A stretch of 64,000 nt of DNA from Mucilaginibacter sp. OK098. GTDB lineage: Bacteria > Bacteroidota > Bacteroidia > Sphingobacteriales > Sphingobacteriaceae. How positions within the stretch are numbered: the stretch's first letter is position 1; every line of letters begins with the position of its first letter. The stretch covers positions 186,504 through 250,503 of the forward strand of contig NZ_FRCM01000003.1 in the NCBI RefSeq assembly GCF_900142915.1, given 5' to 3'. A program made the position numbers and the translations under genes. The notes under the pieces were generated by a model. That model did not search any database. It had not been told where the DNA came from and saw only the letters and a list, made by a program, of their open reading frames with translations. Shown in pieces: positions 48,264 to 57,254 of this stretch.

Positions 48264-49343
48264 TTATTTGCCCGCGTTTGTATAAGTATTGATCATTTCT
48301 ATCTTACCATTATCAAGGTGATGCAACTCAGTAACCTTAACATTCCTCAAATTTGTTTTGCCCGAGAGTTCAGTATCGTGATAGAATATATACCACTTAT
48401 TATTAAACTTAATAATAGAGTGATGCGTTGTCCACCCTTGCACGGGTTGCATAAAGTGACCGGCGTAAACAAAAGGCCCCATAGGGCTCGTGCCGATAGC
48501 ATAAGCCAGAAAATGCGTATCGCCGGTAGAGTAGGTTAGGTAATATTTCCCCTTATATTTATGCATCCATGAACCTTCAAAAAAACGGCGGTCATGGTCG
48601 CTACCCAACAACTCATGCCCGGCGCTATCAACTATGAGGGCATTGTGTATTTTTCCATCAAATTCCATCATGCTTTTATCAAGCTTAGCTACGCGGCAAC
48701 TTATGGCGGCTGCCTTGTCGTTATGAAGATCAGTTTTTGAACCGTTGGCTTCGTATTTTCCTGTCTGCCAGCGTTGAAGCTGACCGCCCCAAATACCTCC
48801 AAAATACATATAGGCGCTTCCGTCATCATCAACAAATACAGCAGGATCAATACTGTAACTACCCTTGATAGGATATGGATTCGCTTTAAATGGCCCTTCA
48901 GGTTTATTAGATGTTGCGCATCCTATTTGAAAAACGCCTTCTTTATTTTTTGCCGGAAAATACAGGAAGTAGGTGCCATTTTTGAAGGCAGCATCAGGCG
49001 CCCATAACTGTTTGCCAACCCATGGAATGTTGTTAATATCGAGCGCAACGCCGTGGTCGGTAACTTTTCCACCAATGCGATCAAGCGACAATATGTGATA
49101 ATCACGCATTGCAAAATGATCGCCATTATCATTTTCGGGTACGCCTGCGTCAATATCATGGGATGGATAAATGTAAATTTTCCCATTGAACACGTGTGCG
49201 GATGGATCGGCTGTATAAATGGTTTTAATTAAGGGTTGATTAAGGAACTTAATTTTGTTGGTGTTTTTCTGCGCACTCAAGGAATTGAACACGAGTGTCG
49301 ACGCCAGGGTCAAAATCGCGATCTTTGAAATAGTTTTCTTCAT
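48264..49343 (-). CDS. GH43 beta-xylosidase/arabinofuranosidase, single domain
   Basis: 359 residues, signal peptide about 1-24. Propeller: base Asp46 in IYTADPSAHVFNGKIYIYPSHD, Asp in YSIDPAVFVDDDG, acid Glu in RRFFEGSWMHK, and WTTHHSIIKFNNKWYIFYH. No accessory domain follows, so it ends at the usual length of compact GH43 enzymes. It shares its opening with the GH43 at 34072 and the remnant at 7141. It stands alone on the minus strand, convergent to the xylan operon and divergent from the FG-GAP gene at 49578. Confidence 0.88.
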   Translation of the reverse strand: MKKTISKIAILTLASTLVFNSLSAQKNTNKIKFLNQPLIKTIYTADPSAHVFNGKIYIYPSHDIDAGVPENDNGDHFAMRDYHILSLDRIGGKVTDHGVALDINNIPWVGKQLWAPDAAFKNGTYFLYFPAKNKEGVFQIGCATSNKPEGPFKANPYPIKGSYSIDPAVFVDDDGSAYMYFGGIWGGQLQRWQTGKYEANGSKTDLHNDKAAAISCRVAKLDKSMMEFDGKIHNALIVDSAGHELLGSDHDRRFFEGSWMHKYKGKYYLTYSTGDTHFLAYAIGTSPMGPFVYAGHFMQPVQGWTTHHSIIKFNNKWYIFYHDTELSGKTNLRNVKVTELHHLDNGKIEMINTYTNAGK

Positions 49344-49428
49344 TATTTGGTTTATTTAGTATTGATTGACATCCTTAGGTCTTTGAAGTTTTACCTGTTG
49401 GCGAAGATAAGCCGGATTAATATCTCTG

Positions 49429-49448
49429 CTATACACGTTTGTGTATAG
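49429..49448. promoter_or_regulatory. Inverted repeat CTATACAC-GTTT-GTGTATAG in a divergent promoter region
   Basis: Perfect 8-bp arms around a 4-base centre, in the 234-base gap between GH43 (ATG 49343, -) and the FG-GAP gene (ATG 49578, +). It is followed by two copies of TTCATATG/CTCATATG-type sequence (near 49456-49482) and another ATACACA near 49494. Candidate operator. Confidence 0.4.
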
Positions 49449-49577
49449 ATATAACTCATATGTTCAATTGCTTTGTTCATATGTTATATTAATATACACA
49501 AATGTTGTGTTTTAAGATTTCGGGCTCATTTAAATTTGCTTAGTTAAGCATCTGCATCCAATTTTAAACCAGTTATC

Positions 49578-51815
49578 ATGTTGTTGAGATATAGAATATT
49601 TACGATGTTATTTATAACAGGTATTTACGGTTTGGTGATCTCCTGCAAACCACATTCCCCAGCTAACATGGCCGAACTGTTGCAGCATCTTAAAAAACGA
49701 AATTATAACCCGAAAAATGTCTTTAGTTCTGATGCCCGGCTGGCGTCCAGTGATTCCACATTAAAGGCAGATTCGCCAAACTACGACGTTCAATTACTAT
49801 CAAAAAAGGCATTGTTTGAATTGCAGGAAGGCCATGAACAACAGGCTGTTGATATATACGAGAAAATTTCAAAGATCCCTCATTACATGAGCCCTGTAGA
49901 CATAGCGACTGACCAGGCCATCGCCTACATGCGTTTAGGGGAACGTGCTAATTGCATGTTCAATCATAATGGTTCATCTTGCATATTCCCAATCCGGGGA
50001 GCGGGTGTACATCAAGTGCAAACAGGATCGCGGCAGGCAATTGAAAAGCTGGAGAATATTTTGAAGAACAACTCCCACGATGTCCAATCCCGATGGTTGT
50101 TAAACATTGCTTATATGACATTAGGGCGTTATCCGGCGGAAGTCCCTACTCAATATCTTATCCCCAATTTAAATGCTGACGATGGGCCGTATAAAGTGAA
50201 GGCGTTCACAGACGTAGCAGCAAGCGTTGGCATTAATTTGAACAGCAGGGCCGGTGGCTCCATCGTCGATGACTTTGACAGTGACGGCTATTTAGACATC
50301 ATTACATCAGGGATGGATCTACAGGATCACATGCATTATTTTCATAATAACGGAGACGGCACTTTCAGCGACCGAACCGCTCAAAGTGGCCTGCAAGATG
50401 TGGTGGGAGGATTGAATATTGAGCAAACCGATTATAACAACGATGGACACCCTGATATTTTTATAATGCGTGGAGGCTGGCTTAGGGATGGTTTTGGCAA
50501 CCAGCCAAGTTCATTACTTAAAAACAATGGCAACGGTACGTTTACCGATGTAACCTTTGCGGCCGGTTTGAAGTTTATGCACCCTACACAAACTGCCGTG
50601 TGGGCCGATTTTAACAACGATGGCTGGCTTGATGTTTTTATCGGGATGGAAAGCCAATACGGAACAGGCCCTGACAATAATCATCCATCTGCACTTTATA
50701 TCAATAACCATGATGGAACCTTTACCGAAATGAGCCAAAACGCACATTGCCAGATCAACGATTTTGTGAAAGGCGTAACAGCGGCAGATTATAACAACGA
50801 TGGTTGGCCCGACATTTTTGTCTCGACGATGAGCGGGAGGAAATATTTACTAAAAAACAAGTGCAAAGGCGGCAAAAATGTAGAATTTGAAGATGTTACC
50901 GGCAAAGCTGGCATCAACATAAAGCAAAACACATTTACTACCTGGTTTTTTGATTACGATAATGATGGATGGCCCGATATTTTGGTTAGTAGTTATAATT
51001 TTAGCAACACCCTGGGTTATTACGCTGCGTTAGAGGCGTTGGGTACTCCTGTACCCGATAATGGTAATATTTTTCTTTTTAGAAACAACCGCGACGGTAC
51101 ATTTACCAATGTAACCCATAACGTCGGGCTGGACAGGGTAGTGTTTAGCATGGGGGGCAATTTTGGTGATATCGATAATGACGGCTATCCTGATATTTAT
51201 TTTGGAACCGGCAATCCGGATTTTGGGTCGCTTATCCCAAATAAGCTTTTCCGGAATATAGGAGGCAAAAACTTTGCTGATGTAACCAATTCGTCACGTA
51301 CAGGCAATTTGCAGAAGGGGCATGGTGTATCGTTTGCCGATTTCAGAAATAATGGACTGCAGGATATCTTTATCGAAATGGGCGGGGCGTACATAGGCGA
51401 TGCTTATCCGAGTGCATTATATCTAAACCCGGGCCAAAATAATAATAATTGGATAGGTCTAAAACTGGTGGGTACAAAGTCAAATAGGTCTGCCATCGGC
51501 TCACGAATCAAAATCACCTTTACAGAAAATGGCTTACAGAGAAGTGTGTTTAAGGATGTAAACTCTGGCGGAAGCTTTGGTTCGTCTCCGCTCAGACAAG
51601 AGATAGGGGTAGGAAAGGCCAATATCATCGATGATATCGAGATCCGATGGGCGGGGAGCGGAATGGTGCAGCATCTCAGTAAGATAAAGCCGGGGCAGTT
51701 CCTGGAAATAACGGAGGATGGCAAGGTAATGCCACTTAATTTGAAGACTCTAAAATTTAACACCAGGACGCCGGCGATGTCAATGCCGATGGCTGATATG
51801 ACGGTAAAGAGGTAA
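49578..51815 (+). CDS. FG-GAP/VCBS-repeat lipoprotein with C-terminal ASPIC/UnbV domain (CRTAC1-like)
   Basis: 745 residues, lipoprotein signal with Cys23 (LVISCKPH). About 30-190 is helical and TPR-like (QEGHEQQAVDIYEKI). About 205-610 is a seven-bladed FG-GAP propeller with repeated calcium-binding loops of the D[FY][DN]NDG[WY]xD form. About 640-725 is ASPIC/UnbV (NNWIGLKLVG, AIGSRIKIT, FGLG-like SPLRQEIGVG). Role unknown. The family is frequent beside SusCD pairs in Bacteroidota and is thought to bind ligands at the surface; no catalytic residues can be named. Convergent with the second, larger member at 52039-55602. Confidence 0.82.
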   Translation: MLLRYRIFTMLFITGIYGLVISCKPHSPANMAELLQHLKKRNYNPKNVFSSDARLASSDSTLKADSPNYDVQLLSKKALFELQEGHEQQAVDIYEKISKIPHYMSPVDIATDQAIAYMRLGERANCMFNHNGSSCIFPIRGAGVHQVQTGSRQAIEKLENILKNNSHDVQSRWLLNIAYMTLGRYPAEVPTQYLIPNLNADDGPYKVKAFTDVAASVGINLNSRAGGSIVDDFDSDGYLDIITSGMDLQDHMHYFHNNGDGTFSDRTAQSGLQDVVGGLNIEQTDYNNDGHPDIFIMRGGWLRDGFGNQPSSLLKNNGNGTFTDVTFAAGLKFMHPTQTAVWADFNNDGWLDVFIGMESQYGTGPDNNHPSALYINNHDGTFTEMSQNAHCQINDFVKGVTAADYNNDGWPDIFVSTMSGRKYLLKNKCKGGKNVEFEDVTGKAGINIKQNTFTTWFFDYDNDGWPDILVSSYNFSNTLGYYAALEALGTPVPDNGNIFLFRNNRDGTFTNVTHNVGLDRVVFSMGGNFGDIDNDGYPDIYFGTGNPDFGSLIPNKLFRNIGGKNFADVTNSSRTGNLQKGHGVSFADFRNNGLQDIFIEMGGAYIGDAYPSALYLNPGQNNNNWIGLKLVGTKSNRSAIGSRIKITFTENGLQRSVFKDVNSGGSFGSSPLRQEIGVGKANIIDDIEIRWAGSGMVQHLSKIKPGQFLEITEDGKVMPLNLKTLKFNTRTPAMSMPMADMTVKR

Positions 51816-51933
51816 GGATATATTTGAGCAAAGGGCCCTATGTATCCAGAAAAAAAACCGCTATTTGACCTATGCGCAAAAAATAGTTAACAAACCATCT
51901 ATAAAATCTTACACCGGCTTACGCAACAGCAAA

Positions 51934-51971
51934 ATCAAAATAGTCATGCAGTCCGGCATGACTATTTTGAT
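51934..51971. terminator. Bidirectional terminator hairpin between the FG-GAP genes
   Basis: ATCAAAATAGTCATGC (51934-51949) pairs perfectly with GCATGACTATTTTGAT (51956-51971): 16 bp, 6-base loop. Placed between convergent stops at 51815 and 52039, with A-run entering and T-run leaving the stem in both directions. Confidence 0.75.
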
Positions 51972-52038
51972 CAGCACCGATAGAAGAACGCTTTTTTAGG
52001 ACAGCTATTCAATAATTAAACTACTAAAGATATCCGAG

Positions 52039-55000
52039 CTAAAATTTAACAACCCTCGTTTTCCCTGAACAATTTTTTATTGATACCTGTGCTACCTTAT
52101 CATTGATGAGGATAAACCTGGAGGATTGGGAAAGAAACGAACTTCCATAGTAGAACTCCTGTTTGGTGCGGCTGCCATCTTTGCAAGTGATAACAGCGCT
52201 TTGATCTGTATCGCCTATTTGTAATACGGAAACATTAGCATTTAATCGAAAAATGCGGAGAGGCCCTGCGTGTTCGCTGGCCGCAAGCAGGTAGTTATTC
52301 GCGGCGCCTTTTAATTTTACAAGCGCCTTCCCGTTTCCGGGTAAGTAGATGCCGCTCCTTGCAATTGATAAAGGGGTAAACCCGCCCTTGCCGTCACCTT
52401 TTAATAATAAGCCATTTAAGGCATCATATCTTCCAATGGAAACATCGGTGCCAAAATCATTTCCATTGATCAATAGATCGAGATTGCCGTCCCCGTCAAA
52501 ATCGTCGGCCACCATTCCATTTAATGCTGAAACCTGCGCCTCGGGAGGCAAGGGAATTGCTGTGAATTTGCCTTCGCCATCATTCCTGAAATAGCATGAT
52601 CTCAATTCGGTGGCTTTAAGCCGCAACGCATTTTTCATTTGATCGGCACTCAGCACATCCTGCATAGTAGCTTCGGCATATGAATGATAATTAGTGAATT
52701 TTACGCGTAAACTTATCATCTGCTTAAAGGCGTCCTCCCTTACATTTGCAGGATATTCCCGTTTTATGCCGTCTTTGCCTGGGAGAAACAATGATGGAAA
52801 TGCATCAAACCTGTCTCTTTTGTCGAAATCATTTGCTGTTATAAACACCGGAAATTCCTCACTGGCCTGGTACAGAGAGTTTAATCCAGCATTTCCAACT
52901 ATATAATCCATTCTGCCTGTATGCCTGAAATCACCCGCCACTATTGAGTTCCACCACCCGGTTTTGTTGCTGACGCCACTTTTTGGTGTAACGTTTACAA
53001 ACCTTCCATTTATATTTTTTAAGAAAGTTAGCGGCATCCATTCTCCCGCTAATACCAGGTCTGTTTTACCATCGTTGTCAAAGTCGCTAAAAATGGCATC
53101 GCATACCAATCCGATTTTTTTCAGGTCGGGTGCAACTTCATTGGTTACATCCGTAAACTTTACCTTGCCGTTCTTTGTGTCGTTTCTTAATATATAACTA
53201 TTTACGGGTTCAGGATATCTCCATGGCTCAACTCTCCCGGAGATAAACAGATCTAATTTGCCATCATTATTATAATCGAATGCCCTTACACATAACTTAC
53301 TTTTAAAACATACAGGTAACGCATCCTTTGCAAGTGTAAAATGGCCTTTGCCATCATTAATATACAAGCGGTCCTGGTATGCCGGATCATTTGCCGGCGT
53401 TTTGTAACCGCTGCCGGTAATTAATACATCCGGAAATTTATCGCCATTCGAATCAAAGATCAGAATTCCTCCGTCAAGGTAGGGGTGGTCGTATTTCTTT
53501 TCCTCTAAAAGGCCCCTTTGCATAAATGTGCCGTCCCTTTGTTGGAAAAAAACCTGTGCCGGTTCAGTAAAATTCCCACCGACAACTATATCATCTAAAC
53601 CATCGCCGTTGATATCGCCAACAGACAGCGCAGGATTGTATTCTGAAAGCTTATGCGGCAAAAGCTTTTGAATATTAAAGTCTGCATAATCTGTGTCGCG
53701 ATGAATGTACTTTACTGCGCTTTTGCTTGTGATATTTGTAAATAGCGGAGTTTTTATTTGTGCTGGATTTACCCAGGTATATGTTTGACGTGCATTATTA
53801 ACGTTTGCGGACAACGTTTGATCTGTATTTACGTTTAAAAATGTTTGGCGATATTTGTTCGGCCATTTAACAACCACCGAATCGATGGTTTTGCATTTAC
53901 CTAATCCAAAATGTGCCATAGGCTGGATGCTGGAGAGGTAGCCCCTGTAAGGATTGTTTTCATATACCTGATGCAACCCGTGCTGATAATAGATATCGAC
54001 AAAAGCCCCGATTCCTTCTCGGTTCTTATCTGGACCTTTAAACGCTACGTTGAGATAATGCTGCACATTTTTTTTATCCTCCGCAGCGGTGTTTTTATAA
54101 ATCAGCGCTTCATCATTAATATTATTAATCACAAGGTCCATTGCGCCGTCATTATTTAGGTCGGCATATACTGCCCCATTCGAAAAGGAAGGAATACCCA
54201 AGCCCCAATTCTGGCTCACGTCACTAAATTGCACACCGCCCTCATTACGAAAAGCGTAGTTGTGAATTTTGACAGACGGGATCTGGCTGAGGATCTCCTT
54301 TTTTGTAGCCATTAAAAATGCATTAGATCTGTAGGTAATAAAATCATGATCGGTAACATCGCGGGGATAACCATTAGTAACTATAATATCGCGGTAGCCA
54401 TCGTTGTCAAAATCGGTAACCATCGGGGTCCAGCTCCAGTCTGTTTGCGCTACACCGCTTAAAAAGCCAATTTCGCTAAACGCAGGGTGACCGACCTGGT
54501 TGTTTTCTCCAATAGAAGGACCTTGATTTAACTGAAGTGTATTTCGCACATATTGATATTGATAACCGTAGTGGTCGAAATTCTGAATAGTATTATAGCT
54601 GCTTGGCCCCGACATCATTTTTTTTCGGAAATTATCAGCCGGGCTCATGTCTAATTCAAAAATGTCGGCCAGTCCATCGTTGTTTATATCCTCTATATCT
54701 TGCCCCATGGCATTAAACGAGGTATGCTTAAAATACTCTTTTGATTTGTTAGTAAAAGTGCCATCATGATTATTGATGTATAATATATTATTCGAAAGGA
54801 AGTCGTTTGTAACATAGATGTCCTTCCAGCCATCAAGATTAATATCGGCAATGGTTGCAGCGTGTCCGTATCCTTCTATTTTGATCCCCGCTGCCGCTGA
54901 AACATCTTTAAACACAGGATGTTTAAGTTTCGGGTTCCAGTCGTTCCGGTACAATCGTCCCATGCTTCTGCCGTTGCCGGCGGTATCAATAGGCCTGAAC

Positions 55001-55602
55001 TGATTGGGGAATTCGGCAGGGTTCGGCTCATTTACGGTCAAATACATATCAAGGTCGCCGTCATTATCATAGTCAAAAAAACTGGCCATTGTAGAAAATA
55101 ACTGAATATCAAGGCCATATTCCTTTGCCTCCTCCTTAAATACAGGGACACCGGCCTTATTACCCCCCTGGTTGATATACAGTAGGTTTTGCCTCTTTTT
55201 TGGATCATTTGCAAACGAATTACATACATATATATCAGGTAACCCATCATTATTAATGTCGATAATAGAAACGCCCTTTCCCCAACGCCCCTTGCCATCT
55301 ACTCCTGCCGCGGCGGTAACATCCTCAAACCTAAAGTTCCCTCTGTTGAGGTATAACTTATTTGGTACCATGTTGCCGGTAAAATAAACATCCGGCAAGC
55401 CGTCGTTATTAAAATCTCCTATGCCAACACCTCCGCCATTGTATACAGTCGCATTATCGATAGGATTAATTGAATCGTTTTCGGTAATCAGGTTATTAAA
55501 CGTGATGCCGGAACCGGATGATGATATTTGCTCAAATAGCGTATGTTTTTTACACGAAGACATTAGTATTGCTATAGTAAAACCAATAAAGAGCCTCTTC
55601 AT
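52039..55602 (-). CDS. Large FG-GAP/VCBS-repeat lipoprotein with ASPIC/UnbV domain
   Basis: 1187 residues, lipoprotein signal with Cys17 (LMSSCKKH). Two propeller arrays flank a central ASPIC/UnbV block: repeats of D[FI]NNDGLPD[VI]Y type at about 70-520, ASPIC at about 555-640 (EGIGAFVDIYY, HFGLGKC, VVKWPNK), then a second array at about 690-1120 (DINGDGLDDIVVGG, DNDGKTDLVLAG, DFDGDGNLDLLING). This form is typical of Bacteroidota proteins encoded next to SusCD pairs. Proposed role is glycan or cell-surface binding; not shown. It starts 22 bases after a strong terminator that closes the SusC-SusD unit upstream, so it should have its own promoter or be reached by read-through. Confidence 0.83.
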   Translation of the reverse strand: MKRLFIGFTIAILMSSCKKHTLFEQISSSGSGITFNNLITENDSINPIDNATVYNGGGVGIGDFNNDGLPDVYFTGNMVPNKLYLNRGNFRFEDVTAAAGVDGKGRWGKGVSIIDINNDGLPDIYVCNSFANDPKKRQNLLYINQGGNKAGVPVFKEEAKEYGLDIQLFSTMASFFDYDNDGDLDMYLTVNEPNPAEFPNQFRPIDTAGNGRSMGRLYRNDWNPKLKHPVFKDVSAAAGIKIEGYGHAATIADINLDGWKDIYVTNDFLSNNILYINNHDGTFTNKSKEYFKHTSFNAMGQDIEDINNDGLADIFELDMSPADNFRKKMMSGPSSYNTIQNFDHYGYQYQYVRNTLQLNQGPSIGENNQVGHPAFSEIGFLSGVAQTDWSWTPMVTDFDNDGYRDIIVTNGYPRDVTDHDFITYRSNAFLMATKKEILSQIPSVKIHNYAFRNEGGVQFSDVSQNWGLGIPSFSNGAVYADLNNDGAMDLVINNINDEALIYKNTAAEDKKNVQHYLNVAFKGPDKNREGIGAFVDIYYQHGLHQVYENNPYRGYLSSIQPMAHFGLGKCKTIDSVVVKWPNKYRQTFLNVNTDQTLSANVNNARQTYTWVNPAQIKTPLFTNITSKSAVKYIHRDTDYADFNIQKLLPHKLSEYNPALSVGDINGDGLDDIVVGGNFTEPAQVFFQQRDGTFMQRGLLEEKKYDHPYLDGGILIFDSNGDKFPDVLITGSGYKTPANDPAYQDRLYINDGKGHFTLAKDALPVCFKSKLCVRAFDYNNDGKLDLFISGRVEPWRYPEPVNSYILRNDTKNGKVKFTDVTNEVAPDLKKIGLVCDAIFSDFDNDGKTDLVLAGEWMPLTFLKNINGRFVNVTPKSGVSNKTGWWNSIVAGDFRHTGRMDYIVGNAGLNSLYQASEEFPVFITANDFDKRDRFDAFPSLFLPGKDGIKREYPANVREDAFKQMISLRVKFTNYHSYAEATMQDVLSADQMKNALRLKATELRSCYFRNDGEGKFTAIPLPPEAQVSALNGMVADDFDGDGNLDLLINGNDFGTDVSIGRYDALNGLLLKGDGKGGFTPLSIARSGIYLPGNGKALVKLKGAANNYLLAASEHAGPLRIFRLNANVSVLQIGDTDQSAVITCKDGSRTKQEFYYGSSFLSQSSRFILINDKVAQVSIKNCSGKTRVVKF

Positions 55603-55623
55603 AATTCGACAGGAGATTAAAGA

Positions 55624-55655
55624 AAAAACAGGCGGCTTATTGGCCGCCTGTTTTT
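55624..55655 (-). terminator. Terminator after the second SusC-SusD pair
   Basis: AAAAACAGGCGGC (55624-55636) pairs perfectly with GCCGCCTGTTTTT (55643-55655), 6-base loop, GC-rich core with A/T tails. It lies 19 bases past the SusD stop at 55674 and before the FG-GAP start at 55602. Confidence 0.9.
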
Positions 55656-55673
55656 AAAATTAGTACAAATAAA

Positions 55674-57242
55674 TTAATAACCAGGATTTTGCTGCCCTTT
55701 AAGTAGCGGATTATTGTCAAGTTCAGCCTGTGGTATAGGCAGTAGCTCATCTCTGCCAGCGTGAAACTTATCAATCGGCTCAGTAGAGAAATATCCCTTT
55801 TTACGCCATCTTAAAATGTCGATATTACGTACCTGTTCATCGCCCAATTCTACCATTTTCTCGTGCATTATTGCCTTAACCACATCCCCTTTTGCAGCAA
55901 CAGGAAATTGTGTTGTTGGATATGGCGGCATTGCAACATCGGGCCTTGCTCGTACCATATTCAGATAGGCTACAGCTCCGGGAATGTCACCCAGCTCATT
56001 AGCACATTCGGCAAGGTTAATTAAAATCTCCGAATACCGTATAATACGCTGGTTGTTACCGCCAGGGTGGAATCCAGCCGTACCTGCACTTTCCTGATAA
56101 ATAAGCATAAATTTGCGCCAGCTTATTTTTTTAGTCTCACCGTGAAGAATAGAAGAATTTCCGTTTTGATCACCATCCGTTAAAACACTTAGCCCGTTAT
56201 TATACTTATCTCCGCTTTGATAAACGCTATATGAAAAGCGCGGGTCCGTTTTTACAGCACCAGTAGCTGTACTTTCAAATTCATTTAAGTATTTGTCCGA
56301 AGGGATAAGGTTCCTCCAGGCAACAGGGCAATATTCCTGATTTCTCACCGTTGTTTGAGATTCAGTCGCGCTTTCGCCGCCCCAGTTATAGCTATTGTCA
56401 CCTTTGTCCACAAATACAACTTCAAAAATTGATTCCTGGTTAAACTCTGTCGCTAACTCAAAATTATCCAAATAACGGTTTGTTAAAGAGTATCCGTCAG
56501 GACCTGTGGTCGGGATTTTTAAAAAGGCAGCTTTAGCACCCGCATAATCCCCTTTTTGCATTAACACCCTGCCTAACATCGCATTGGCAGCGGCGGCTGT
56601 GGCCCTTCCTTTATCAGTCCCTGTTTTCCCGGGTAATACGGCGGCGGCATCGGTCAAATCCTGAATAATCTGCGTATAAACTGAAGCAACAGATGCACGG
56701 GGCTGAAATGCGGCCGGACTTTTCGCTACTGCTGTTAACAAAGGCACACCGCCCCACATGCTAACCAGGTCAAAATAAGCCCAGCCACGTAAAAACTTCG
56801 CCTCGCCAACTGTTTCATTCTTGTCCGCCACATTGTCGGTAACGTTTGGCGCATTGTCGGTTACCACGTTGGCGCGGAATATTACTGTGTACCAGCCGTT
56901 CCATACTGAGTTCGTAACCGAATTTGTAGGGTCGTCGGTGTTTTCATACAACTGCCTGCGTGGTACTTCCAATTGACCACCGCCGGGGAAAACCTCATCG
57001 CTGCGGGTGTCATGTAAGTAATACCACTCACGAGACACCAGATTGTTCTGGTGCATAGCTGCGTAGGCAGCGTTAACCGCCGACTTTAACTGTGCTGCTG
57101 TTTTATAATAGTTACCGGTAGTCAGGTTGTTGGGATCAGATGTATCCAACGCTGATTTTTTACAAGAGAATACGATCACCGTTATCATTAGTATGATAGT
57201 GGCGGATAATAAATAAATTTTTCGGTGTTTCATAATATACAA
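55674..57242 (-). CDS. SusD/RagB-family outer-membrane glycan-capture lipoprotein (second pair)
   Basis: 522 residues. Start Met1 or Met4 (MKHRKIYLL); lipoprotein Cys27 in IVFSCKKS. SusD core: AAYAAMHQNNLVSREWYY, AKFLRGWAYFDLVSMWGGVPLL (as two adjoining blocks near 145-165), RGRATAAAANAMLGRV-type TPR, and the C-terminal HEKMVELGDEQVRNIDILRW block typical of RagB/SusD. Ends LKGQQNPGY. Twelve bases after the SusC stop, so co-translated. It belongs to a different SusD lineage than the first pair, implying a different ligand. Confidence 0.95.
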   Translation of the reverse strand: MYIMKHRKIYLLSATIILMITVIVFSCKKSALDTSDPNNLTTGNYYKTAAQLKSAVNAAYAAMHQNNLVSREWYYLHDTRSDEVFPGGGQLEVPRRQLYENTDDPTNSVTNSVWNGWYTVIFRANVVTDNAPNVTDNVADKNETVGEAKFLRGWAYFDLVSMWGGVPLLTAVAKSPAAFQPRASVASVYTQIIQDLTDAAAVLPGKTGTDKGRATAAAANAMLGRVLMQKGDYAGAKAAFLKIPTTGPDGYSLTNRYLDNFELATEFNQESIFEVVFVDKGDNSYNWGGESATESQTTVRNQEYCPVAWRNLIPSDKYLNEFESTATGAVKTDPRFSYSVYQSGDKYNNGLSVLTDGDQNGNSSILHGETKKISWRKFMLIYQESAGTAGFHPGGNNQRIIRYSEILINLAECANELGDIPGAVAYLNMVRARPDVAMPPYPTTQFPVAAKGDVVKAIMHEKMVELGDEQVRNIDILRWRKKGYFSTEPIDKFHAGRDELLPIPQAELDNNPLLKGQQNPGY

Positions 57243-57254
57243 TTTTTATGATTA

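Noticed and set aside
50220..55500. Repetitive look of the FG-GAP genes as DNA repeats
   Set aside because: Periodicity is at the protein level (calcium-binding propeller loops), with diverged nucleotides, so not DNA repeats or a CRISPR array.
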